From Micromonospora sp. KC723 (GTDB lineage Bacteria > Actinomycetota > Actinomycetes > Mycobacteriales > Micromonosporaceae), in NCBI RefSeq assembly GCF_004348595.1, contig NZ_SMKD01000028.1, positions 1 to 50,095 on the forward strand: a stretch of DNA of 50,095 bases. The letters are read 5' to 3'. The position numbers were made by a program, and so were the translations under genes. Position 1 is the stretch's first letter, and every line of letters starts with the position of its first letter. Positions 7,308 to 14,375 of this stretch are shown one piece after another. The notes under the pieces are model-generated. The model ran no database searches and was not told the origin of the DNA. It worked only from the letters and a program-made list of their open reading frames with translations.

Positions 7308-8618
7308 CTATCTGCCGCCCAGGTGGCTGAGCATGGTGTGGTTGGCGGCCCAGCCGTCCGGGAACCTGACCGGCACGTCCAGATGCACCGTCTCCGTCGA
7401 GGGGTGCGCGTCCAGCAGTTCTCCGATCCCGGCCCGGCCCACCACCACACAGGCGTGCCGGTGCCGGGAGGTCAGCACGCACAACCGCCCCGACTCCAGG
7501 TGGAACGCGGTGGCGTCCCGCCGCCCCGACAGCGGGTGCAGCACGATCGTCATGTCGTACTCCCGGCCCTGGAGCCGGTTGGCGGTGTCGACGGTGACGC
7601 CCGCCCCGGCCGCGCCCAGCCGGGCACGGATCGCCGCGACCTGGTCGCGGTGCGCGGCCCCGACGGCGATCCGGTCCGCGGTGACCGGCGCGCCGGCCGG
7701 CGCGTGCTCACTGACCACGACCGCACCCCGGCGCAGCACCCGCAGGGCCAGTTCCGCGCAGGCCGACGCGGCCTCCCCATCGGTACGCGGGGTGTGCCGG
7801 GCCGGCAGCTCGTGCCACGCCCACCCGGTCGCGGCGGCGGTCTCCACCGCAGCGTCGAACGCGTCACCCGGACCGGGCTCGGTGAACGTCAACGCCCGGT
7901 CGGCCGCCCCGGTGCCGGCCTGGAACCCGGTGAACGGGTAGAACGCCGCCGCCACCACCGGCGCCGCCGACGCCGGCAGCCGCCACGACACCGGCAGCCG
8001 GTGCACCGGCAGCTCCGGGTTGTGCCGCAGCAGCACCGCCACCGCCGCCTGCATCGGATCCCAGGTCAGGCCCGCCCAGCGGGCGGTCTCGACGGTGGAG
8101 AACGGATCCAGTTGGCCGGGGTCACCCACGAACAGCGCCCGCGCGAACCTGCCGGCCACGCGCAGCAGGGCGTCCGAGCGCATCTGGTACGCCTCGTCGA
8201 CGATCGCCCACGGCCAGAGCCCTTCGGTCACCGTGGCCCACTTCGCGGCCGTACCGATGACCACCGCTGGACCGCCCAGGTCGGCGACCTTGGCGGCGAC
8301 CCGTACGTTGTCGTGGCCCTTCACCCGCTCGGACGGTTGGTAGTCGGCGGCCGACAGCCGGCCGACGCGCAGCTCGGGGGCCTTGCCGGCGAGCCGGTCG
8401 ATCAGGTCGTCGACCTGCTCGTTGGTCTGCGCCACGATCATCAGCGGCTCGCCGGCGGCGGCCAGCTCGACGGCGGCGCGGACGACCAGGGTGGACTTGC
8501 CGGCACCCGGAGGCGAGTCGACGACCACGCCCCGGTGCCGGCCGGAACGCAGGTCGGCCAGGACGGCCGCGATGACCCGCTCCGCCTCGACGGCGGGCGG
8601 CACGGCCAGCCCGAGCAT
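7308..8618 (-). CDS. SF1 helicase-like AAA family ATPase
   Basis: A 436-residue ATPase with superfamily 1 helicase motifs in order: Walker A SPPGAGKST (35-43), motif Ia-like IVAQTNEQVDDLI (61-73), Walker B AIVDEAYQM (138-146), motif III FVGDPGQLDP (163-172), a motif IV-like SWRLP (211-215), motif V VDTANRLQGREYD (343-355) and motif VI LTSRHRHACVVVGR (382-395). It is much shorter than UvrD or Pif1 and lacks recognisable accessory domains, so it could be an RNA or DNA translocase of a small conserved actinobacterial group. ATG 8618 is chosen because AGGAGGT lies 5 nt upstream; the frame extends to 8678 only by chance. It follows the TetR gene by 28 bp on the same strand. Confidence 0.82.
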   Translation of the reverse strand: MLGLAVPPAVEAERVIAAVLADLRSGRHRGVVVDSPPGAGKSTLVVRAAVELAAAGEPLMIVAQTNEQVDDLIDRLAGKAPELRVGRLSAADYQPSERVKGHDNVRVAAKVADLGGPAVVIGTAAKWATVTEGLWPWAIVDEAYQMRSDALLRVAGRFARALFVGDPGQLDPFSTVETARWAGLTWDPMQAAVAVLLRHNPELPVHRLPVSWRLPASAAPVVAAAFYPFTGFQAGTGAADRALTFTEPGPGDAFDAAVETAAATGWAWHELPARHTPRTDGEAASACAELALRVLRRGAVVVSEHAPAGAPVTADRIAVGAAHRDQVAAIRARLGAAGAGVTVDTANRLQGREYDMTIVLHPLSGRRDATAFHLESGRLCVLTSRHRHACVVVGRAGIGELLDAHPSTETVHLDVPVRFPDGWAANHTMLSHLGGR

Positions 8619-8646
8619 CGCCCACCTCCTTGCCGTCGCCCCGACC

Positions 8647-9357
8647 CTACCGGGACCGACCCGGAGGCTGCGGAACACCGTTCTCCGGGCGGATCGACGA
8701 CGGGTGCGAGGCGCCGTGGTGCACCGCCAGCGCGTCGAGGATCAGGTCGAGGCCGAACTCGAACTGCCCGCCGAAGTGGTATCCCGGCTGCTGGACGTGT
8801 TGTGTGGCGAACTCGACCAGATGCGGGTAGTCGCCCGAGGCGAAGCCCTCCATGATCGAGTCCGCGACCGCGTTGGCGGAGTCCGCGCTGTCGAACGGTA
8901 GCGATGCCTCCTGGAGCACGAAGCCGAAGACGTAGGCGTCGACGATCGCGTACGCGTGGGCCGTCATCGGTAGCGAGAATCCCCCGGCCCGCAGCACCCC
9001 CAGCATGGCGTCGTGGTGGCGCAGGGTCGCCGGCCCGGGGTTGGTCCGGGTTTCGACCAGGGCCAACGCCCAGGGATGTCGGGCGAGCACGGTACGCGCG
9101 GAAACGGAACGCCGCCGCACCTCGGCCCGCCAGTCGCCACCCACCTCGGGCAGTTCGATCTCCGCGAAGACCCGGTCGACGAGGGCGTCGAGGAGTTCGT
9201 CCTTGTTGCGGATGTAGTGGTACAGCGACATCGGTTTGGCGTTCAGCTCGGCGGCCAACGACCGCATGGTCAACGCCCCCAGGCCGTGCGCGTCGGCGAT
9301 GCCGACCGCGGCCTCCAGCACCCGCTCACGACTCAACTGTCGCGCCTGTTCGCCCAC
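8647..9357 (-). CDS. TetR family transcriptional regulator
   Basis: A 236-residue repressor. The N-terminal HTH reads RERVLEAAVGIADAHGLGALTMRSLAAELNAKPMSLYHYIRNKDELLDALVD (~10-60). The C-terminal part (RHPWALALVETRTNPGPATLRHHDAMLGVL...) resembles the tetracycline-repressor-type ligand domain. GTG 9357 is the start. It is divergent from a DUF4386 membrane protein, and a strong palindrome lies between the two (9412-9440), which fits autoregulation and control of that neighbour. The ligand is unknown. Confidence 0.88.
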   Translation of the reverse strand: MGEQARQLSRERVLEAAVGIADAHGLGALTMRSLAAELNAKPMSLYHYIRNKDELLDALVDRVFAEIELPEVGGDWRAEVRRRSVSARTVLARHPWALALVETRTNPGPATLRHHDAMLGVLRAGGFSLPMTAHAYAIVDAYVFGFVLQEASLPFDSADSANAVADSIMEGFASGDYPHLVEFATQHVQQPGYHFGGQFEFGLDLILDALAVHHGASHPSSIRPENGVPQPPGRSR

Positions 9358-9411
9358 CGTCCGGTTCCCGTCCTCGTGACACTCCGTTGACCGATCTCGC
9401 CACCAAGCGTA

Positions 9412-9440
9412 TCGTACTTAGTACCACTTACTTAGTACGA
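9412..9440. promoter_or_regulatory. Probable TetR operator
   Basis: Inverted repeat TCGTACT (9412-9418) and AGTACGA (9434-9440) around position 9426, with the octamer CTTAGTAC present twice (9417-9424 and 9431-9438) and a self-complementary GTAC-TTA-GTAC at 9414-9424. It lies 55 bp before the TetR start and 16 bp before the DUF4386 start, so binding would cover both promoters. Confidence 0.65.
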
Positions 9441-9456
9441 AAGCTGTGAGGCGAAG

Positions 9457-10050
9457 ATGTCCCTCCGTACGACCGGCAGATGCGCCGGCGCGTTCATCCT
9501 GTTGGCGTTCGTCTCCTACGGCATCGGCAGCGCACTCGCCGGGCAGTTCGCCGGGGCGGCGCTCGTGGTGCTCAACTCCGTCATGGTGGCGGCCATCGGC
9601 GTCCTGGCCTTTCGGGCACTGCACCGACGACAACCCGTGACCGCCTGGGCCTACCTGGTCGCACGCGGCGCGGAGGCGTTCCTGCTCACCGCCGGGATCG
9701 TCCTGCTGGGCCCGGTCGGTACCGGCGCCGCCGACACCGCGTACCAGCTGGCCATGCTGTCGCTGGGGTTGGGCAGCCTGCCGTTCTGCCTGGCCCTCAA
9801 GCGGCAGCGCTGGCTGCCGGGCTGGCTGGCGACCTGGGGCTTCGTCGGGTACGCACTGCTGGCGACGGGCGCAACCGCCGAGTTGATGGGGGCCGAGGTC
9901 GGGCTCGTGCTGGCGATCCCGGGCGGCCTGTTCGAGATCGTCTTCGGTCTGCTGCTGCTCGCTCGCGGCTTCGCGCCGTCCACCGCTGTACGGCCGGGTG
10001 CCGCGTCGGTCGAGGCGATAGCTCAGGGTGTTCAACCGACCGCGCAGTGA
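9457..10050 (+). CDS. DUF4386-like integral membrane protein
   Basis: A 197-residue protein with about six hydrophobic helices: GAFILLAFVSYGIGSAL, AALVVLNSVMVAAIGVLAF, AYLVARGAEAFLLTAGIVLL, YQLAMLSLGLGSLPFCLAL, GWLATWGFVGYALLATGA and GLVLAIPGGLFEIVFGLLLL. The YLVARGAEA and LPGWLATWG-like segments are characteristic of the DUF4386 family, whose function is unknown. ATG 9457 is preceded by GAGGCGA. Divergence from a TetR gene and the shared operator suggest that a small ligand, perhaps an effluxed toxic compound, induces it. Confidence 0.82.
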   Translation: MSLRTTGRCAGAFILLAFVSYGIGSALAGQFAGAALVVLNSVMVAAIGVLAFRALHRRQPVTAWAYLVARGAEAFLLTAGIVLLGPVGTGAADTAYQLAMLSLGLGSLPFCLALKRQRWLPGWLATWGFVGYALLATGATAELMGAEVGLVLAIPGGLFEIVFGLLLLARGFAPSTAVRPGAASVEAIAQGVQPTAQ

Positions 10051-10101
10051 TTATGGTCGGTTCGGACCTCGCAGCACATAGGACAGACATGGGGCAGAGC
10101 G

Positions 10102-10272
10102 ATGACGGAGACGGCCAGGACCGCGCGGCAGGCTCTGATCATGCGCTTCGAACGGGTCCAGACCTGGAGCGGGCGCAAGGCACGCCTGTTCACCCCGGCG
10201 CACATCACCACGGCCTACGAACGGCTCAAGGCCACCGGCCTTCTGCCCCGCATGGTGCCCTCCTCAGTCTGA
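10102..10272 (+). CDS. Small hypothetical protein (56 residues)
   Basis: A short ORF whose third codon positions are nearly all G or C, preceded by GGGGCA about 8 nt before ATG 10102. The product is basic, with a predicted helix and TAYERLKATGLLPR near the end; no domain is recognised. It lies 51 nt after the DUF4386 gene, and a long perfect hairpin follows 27 nt after its stop, so it may be the last gene of that transcript. It could also be a fragment of a larger lost gene. Confidence 0.45.
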   Translation: MTETARTARQALIMRFERVQTWSGRKARLFTPAHITTAYERLKATGLLPRMVPSSV

Positions 10273-10299
10273 AGACGATCTCGCCTCGGCTCACCGATC

Positions 10300-10345
10300 G
10301 CGCCGTGTTGCGGTGTCCAGCGACGAGGACACCGCAACACGGCGC
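10300..10345. terminator. Perfect 19-bp hairpin
   Basis: Arms 10300-10318 (begins GCGCCGTGTTGC) and 10327-10345 are exact reverse complements with an 8-nt loop; after one mismatch three further pairs extend the stem. It lies between a plus-strand ORF ending at 10272 and a minus-strand remnant ending at 10382, so it probably terminates transcription from both sides. Confidence 0.6.
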
Positions 10346-10381
10346 AATCCGGGATGTCGGCCCAGGCCCGCAAGCCCGACC

Positions 10382-11143
10382 TCAGCGACGGCGCTCCCCC
10401 ACCCGGTACGTGATCAGGTTCGGGTCGGCCTTGAGCTGCCGTTCGGTGAACTTGATCGTGTCGAAGCCCTTGCCGGAGTAGAGCCGGGTCTGGTCGGCGT
10501 ACCAGGGCGAGTTCGGGTTCGCCGACTGCGAGTAGGTGAGCAGCTGCCGGCCCGACGGGCCGCCCCGGCCCAGCTCCACCGCCATCAGGAACGACGTGCC
10601 GTGCTGCACCTTCCGGTACCCCCACTCCGGGCTCCACCACACTGATGATCATTTGAAGACGCCGCCCTCCGGCCACCCACCGTGGATCGGGATCCGTTCG
10701 TCGCCGCGCGGCTCGGTCTGGATGTCACCAAGGTGGGCGTCCAGCGGGATGTCACCGAGCGCCCGGACGGCGTCGGCCAACGCGGTGCGTACCCTCGGGT
10801 CGTCGACGGCGAGCCGACGCGGCGTGCTGACCGGCGCTGCCGGGTCGAACGGGTCGGCGAAGCGCAGCCCGCCGGCCCGGGCGAACTCGGTGAACACGTG
10901 CGAGCCCCGGCTGTCCAAGTCGACCCGCAGGTCCCAGCCGCGCAGCGCGGCACAGGCGGCGGTGAGGTCGACGGCGCTGCCGTCGGAGGCGGTGGCCCCC
11001 GGCTGCGCCTCGCACAGCGTTACCAGGTCGTCGCGGACCAGCTCACCGCCGTACGCCCGGTTGCCGAGCGCCACCTGCCACAGGTTCGCCGTGGTGAAGC
11101 CGGCGCCGGGCAGCCCGTCGGTGCCGGCGACGCGCTGCTGGAC
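10382..11143 (-). pseudogene. Penicillin acylase family enzyme, C-terminal remnant with in-frame stop
   Basis: Reading on the minus strand from 11143, VQQRVAGTDGLPGAGFTTAN, then QVALGNRAYGGELVRDDL and a DPRVRTALADAVRALGDIP region match the beta-subunit C-terminal half of penicillin/acyl-homoserine-lactone acylases; GGWPEGGVFK follows. An in-frame TGA at 10649-10651 interrupts the frame, and the same frame continues with WWSPEWGYRKVQHGTSFLMAVEL and TYSQSANPNSPWYADQTRLY, the normal family ending, to 10382. The catalytic N-terminal Ser and the alpha subunit are missing, because upstream of 11143 the frame loses similarity. This is a truncated and interrupted gene, not an active enzyme. Confidence 0.78.
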
Positions 11144-11164
11144 CGCGGCGGGTGCCGGAGGATC

Positions 11165-11269
11165 GGAGGGGCGCCCGGCTGGCTGTTCCCGCTGGGCACC
11201 CTGCTGAGCCTGGTCCTGACCCGGTTCGGTGCCGCCGAGGACGCGCTGGCCCCCGCCGGTGACTGGTGA
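11165..11269 (+). pseudogene. Possible C-terminal tail of a lost membrane protein gene
   Basis: On the plus strand the segment reads GGAPGWLFPLGTLLSLVLTRF followed by a short acidic tail and a TGA at 11267-11269. Codon third positions are almost all G or C, and the hydrophobic stretch looks like a last transmembrane helix. It abuts the acylase remnant head to head, so it seems to be a second gene scrap created by the same rearrangement. The parent family is not recognised. Confidence 0.35.
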
Positions 11270-11354
11270 ACCTCGCTGGGCGCTCGCCGGCTCATGGTGA
11301 GACCGAGAACCTGGACCGGCCGTGGAAGTGTCCTGAACAGAGCTGTTCGCATCT

Positions 11355-11391
11355 GTTACGGTCGATTACGCAAGAGCGACCCATCCGTAAC
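11355..11391. promoter_or_regulatory. Inverted repeat upstream of the PucR gene
   Basis: GTTACGG (11355-11361) and CCGTAAC (11385-11391) are exact reverse complements with 23 bp between them, 40-76 bp before the start codon at 11431. It may be the regulator's own operator; the evidence is only the symmetry and position. Confidence 0.35.
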
Positions 11392-11430
11392 CGTCGCTGC
11401 TTCTGGGCGCGTCCGACGGGGAGGAGCCGG

Positions 11431-12576
11431 ATGAGTGCACTGTTCAACGCCCTGCGCGAGCGGGTGGAGGTCAACGCCCGGCAGGCGGTCGAGACGTACA
11501 CCAGCGAGGTCGACGAATACCAGGCCATGCGTCCGGGCTCCGACGAGCGCATCGGGATGTACGACTTCGCGGTCTTCATCCGGCGCCGCTCGCTCGACCT
11601 CGCCGCGGCCGAGCTGCCGCTGGGCGAGGCCGACCTGGCCGGCATCGCCGCGGTGGGCCGGCAGCGGGCGGAGATCGGCCTGTCCGTGCCGTCGCAGCAG
11701 CAGGTGCTGGGTTTGCACACCGCGATGATGGTGCGTGAGGTGCACGATCTGGCCCGTCCCGAGGACGTCACCGACCTGCTGCGCATCGTCGGCTGGCTCG
11801 GCACTCAGGGCCTCCCCGCACGTAGCGCCTACCTGCGCGGTTACACCCGGGGCGTGGGCACCGCACGGATGCTCTCGACGCGGCTGGAGATCCTGGCCCG
11901 GGCACTGCTCGCCGACGAGCCGGTGGAGCCGTTCGTCGCCGACCTGCGCCTTGCCGGGCAGTACCACCTCACGGTCCTGAAGACGGCGCGGCCGGTGACC
12001 GCGGAGGCGCAGGCCGAGGTGGTCGCCGCGTTCACCGCCGACCGGATCCCGGTGACCTGGCTCGCCGCCGACGAGTTCGCCGTGCTCACCCCCGGGAACG
12101 AGTCACAGACGAAGATCCTTCAGCGGGTACGGACCGCGGCGGCGCTGATCGGGCAGCCCTGCGGCATCGGTGCGGCGCAGGGCGCGGTGGGCGGGCTGGC
12201 CGAGACGCTCGCCTGGGCGCGGGAGGCGAGCCGGGTGGCGCCGCCGCAGGAGCGTCCGGACCGGCTGCCCGGCATCACCGACCTGTTCGTGGAGATGGCG
12301 GTCGCGCGTGCCCCGGCCCTCGACGGGTGGCTGCGCAGCTATGCCAAGGCGCTCGCTACCGGCCCGGACCTGGTGGCGACGTTGTGTGCCTACTACGCCC
12401 ACGACATGAACCGCACGAGCACCGCCACCGCGCTGCACATCCACCCCCGCACGTTGGACTATCGGCTGCGCCGCGTGCGCGAGGTGACCGGCATCGACCC
12501 CAGCTCGACCGCAGGCGTGCGGCTGCTGAGTGCGACGGTAGCGCGGACGCTCGCCGTGGACCACTACGCGGACTGA
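11431..12576 (+). CDS. PucR/CdaR-type transcriptional regulator
   Basis: A 381-residue regulator. The C-terminal ~60 residues (LVATLCAYYAHDMNRTSTATALHIHPRTLDYRLRRVREVTGIDP) are the PucR C-terminal helix-turn-helix, which has the constant H-x-x-R-x-T-x-x-Y-R-L-x-R/K pattern. The middle region (about 160-290) resembles the GGDEF-like sensory fold found in many PucR proteins (PVTWLAADEFAVLTP). The N-terminal helical region is probably a ligand-sensing domain. ATG 11431 follows GGAGGA at 6 nt. Members control purine, amino acid or secondary metabolism genes. Here the neighbours downstream are two secreted proteins, which are candidate targets. Confidence 0.88.
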   Translation: MSALFNALRERVEVNARQAVETYTSEVDEYQAMRPGSDERIGMYDFAVFIRRRSLDLAAAELPLGEADLAGIAAVGRQRAEIGLSVPSQQQVLGLHTAMMVREVHDLARPEDVTDLLRIVGWLGTQGLPARSAYLRGYTRGVGTARMLSTRLEILARALLADEPVEPFVADLRLAGQYHLTVLKTARPVTAEAQAEVVAAFTADRIPVTWLAADEFAVLTPGNESQTKILQRVRTAAALIGQPCGIGAAQGAVGGLAETLAWAREASRVAPPQERPDRLPGITDLFVEMAVARAPALDGWLRSYAKALATGPDLVATLCAYYAHDMNRTSTATALHIHPRTLDYRLRRVREVTGIDPSSTAGVRLLSATVARTLAVDHYAD

Positions 12577-12663
12577 CAAACGTCACTGGGAAATTGCGCA
12601 CGGCTCACGAAGACGCGCGCCCTTCGGCACCGACAGACTCCCGGCAAGACGAAGGGAGCAGAT

Positions 12664-13443
12664 GTGCGACGAAGACTGGTACGCGGCCTGATCGCGACGC
12701 TGTTGGCGGTTGGGGTCGCGGTGCCCAGCAGCGTTCAGCCGGCCCGGGCGCAGGACATCAGCGGCCCGGTCATCACCCTTGTGTTCACCGCCCTGAAGAT
12801 CTCCCGCGAAGGCCTGTCCGCGGATCAAATCGAGGCGCTGGTCCGTGAGGTGGTCGGCCTGGTCGGGCAGGCTCGGAACGAGGTCATCAGCCACATCGAC
12901 GGGCACGTCGCCGCCCGGGCGTTGGGCGAGATGGACGGATTCGCCATCGAGTACGCCAACTATGAACAGTTCCGCCACGACCGACGGTGGGTACGGAACC
13001 TCGCCAGCAGGATCATCACGTCCGCCTCGGTCGACAAGAGAGAGCTGGACGCCACCCAGGACGAGAAGGCCGCCGACGCCATCGGTCACGCCCTCAACGT
13101 CAAGTACGCGATGGCGGAGACGTCCGCCAGAGACGCCGGGTACACCCCGGAGTCCAGAAAACTGCTCCGCCAGCGGTACATCGAGGCCAACGAAAAAATC
13201 GTGCAGAGGCTGGAGCCGAAGTGCGAAGTGATGTGGACCGAGAACGACGCCTACTGGTACTCGAAGACCTGGGCGTGTAAGGCGGCCAATGGTGAGACGG
13301 CGGCGGCCACGGAGACTCTCAACAAAGTGACCGGCCAATGGACAAGGCCGCAGGTCAATGTGGAGGACCTCAAGCTCGCAGCCGCGGTCAACTCCAGCTG
13401 GAAAGTAGCCAAGACGACCCTGCCCACGTTGAAGCAGCCATAG
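12664..13443 (+). CDS. Secreted protein of unknown function, first of a tandem paralogous pair
   Basis: A 259-residue exported protein not recognised from any family. Residues 1-29 are a signal peptide (MRRRLVRG, hydrophobic core, cleavage after ARA). The mature protein is mostly helical and Ala/Glu/Arg-rich; its only two cysteines (KCEVMW and WACKAANGE) probably form a disulfide near residues 190-210. The segment ALVREVVGLVGQARNEVIS followed by HID and EMDGFAIEYAN aligns with the next gene product, as does the C-terminal AKTTLPTL. GTG 12664 is chosen because GAAGGGAG precedes it; ATG 12662 is out of frame. It lies 8 nt before its paralogue and 87 nt after the PucR gene. Confidence 0.78.
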   Translation: MRRRLVRGLIATLLAVGVAVPSSVQPARAQDISGPVITLVFTALKISREGLSADQIEALVREVVGLVGQARNEVISHIDGHVAARALGEMDGFAIEYANYEQFRHDRRWVRNLASRIITSASVDKRELDATQDEKAADAIGHALNVKYAMAETSARDAGYTPESRKLLRQRYIEANEKIVQRLEPKCEVMWTENDAYWYSKTWACKAANGETAAATETLNKVTGQWTRPQVNVEDLKLAAAVNSSWKVAKTTLPTLKQP

Positions 13444-13451
13444 GAGTTTCA

Positions 13452-14264
13452 GTGAGAACACGACTGTTGAACAGCCTGGCCGCCGCCAGCCTGGCGGTGT
13501 CGATCGCGGTGGCGGGCACCGGTGTGCCGGCCCAGGCCGCCGCGACCACCAGCGAGACCAAGCGCCCGACCGAAACCGCCGCCGTTCAGGCGTTCGCCTT
13601 CGACTGGGTCAGCGCGGCCATCGCCGTCGCCGGCTACCTGCTCAACGACGGGGGCGGGGGCGCCAACCTCGACGCCGCGATCCGTGAGATCAAGGCGGCC
13701 ATCGCCCAGAACAGGACGCAGATCATCGCGCAGATCGACGCCATCGCCGCCGCCGAGGTGGAAGGCTGCCTCGAAGCCCAGACCATCGAGTTCCTCAACA
13801 TCGACTTCATGGACGAGTACACACTGCGGGCGTGGGCCCAGAACGCCACGAGCTGCGCCACCCAGGCCAGCGCGTTCGCGAATGCGGTGCAGAGCCCACA
13901 GGCGGTCGACAAGATCGGCTTCGTCATCGGCCCGATCTTCGCCATCGTTCTCGCGGCCCGTGCCCAGGCCGGCTTCGTCAACGGCACCGACCTCGTCCTC
14001 CGCAGCCAGATCCGCGCCTACGAAGCGGTCGTCGCCAAGCTCACGCCGACCGACTGTGTGAAGAAGCGCGCCCGCGACCCCGGCTACCCGGTCGACAAGT
14101 GGTGGGAGTGCACCGCCTACAACGGTGACAAGGGCAGCTCCGACTGGGTCACCGGGAACCTGCGCGAACCCGACCGCACCCAGGCCGAGGACCGCGCCAC
14201 CAGGAATACCAGCCGCCCCACCGCCAAGACCGCCCTGCCTCAGCTCCGCGCCCTGGGAGTCTGA
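13452..14264 (+). CDS. Secreted protein of unknown function, second of a tandem paralogous pair
   Basis: A 270-residue exported protein. Residues 1-29 are a signal peptide with an AQA cleavage site. The mature part holds LDAAIREIKAAIAQNRTQII followed by AQIDAIAAAEVEGCLEAQTIEFLN, which parallels the previous gene product, then a hydrophobic helix around FVIGPIFAIVLAARAQ, and four cysteines including the pair TDCVKK and WECTAYNGD. Pattern C-x(n)-W-x-C-x-A-x-N-G is shared by both paralogues, as is a C-terminal AKTALPQL. GTG 13452 follows an AGGAG site that overlaps the previous stop codon, so the two genes are very likely translated from one message. The hydrophobic stretch could insert into a membrane; function unknown. 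Confidence 0.78.
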   Translation: MRTRLLNSLAAASLAVSIAVAGTGVPAQAAATTSETKRPTETAAVQAFAFDWVSAAIAVAGYLLNDGGGGANLDAAIREIKAAIAQNRTQIIAQIDAIAAAEVEGCLEAQTIEFLNIDFMDEYTLRAWAQNATSCATQASAFANAVQSPQAVDKIGFVIGPIFAIVLAARAQAGFVNGTDLVLRSQIRAYEAVVAKLTPTDCVKKRARDPGYPVDKWWECTAYNGDKGSSDWVTGNLREPDRTQAEDRATRNTSRPTAKTALPQLRALGV

Positions 14265-14270
14265 GCCACC

Positions 14271-14311
14271 ACCGGGCCGCACGGCCGCCCACCGGCGCCG
14301 TGCGGCCCGGT
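14271..14311. terminator. Bidirectional hairpin terminator
   Basis: Perfect 15-bp inverted repeat ACCGGGCCGCACGGC (14271-14285) / 14297-14311 with an 11-nt loop, between the convergent secreted-protein gene (stop 14264) and kinase gene (stop 14376). Confidence 0.72.
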
Positions 14312-14375
14312 CTCGTTCCGTCAGGCGGAGCCGGGAGCCGGGATGACACGCGCAAGCCGCCGGCCCCGACAGGTG

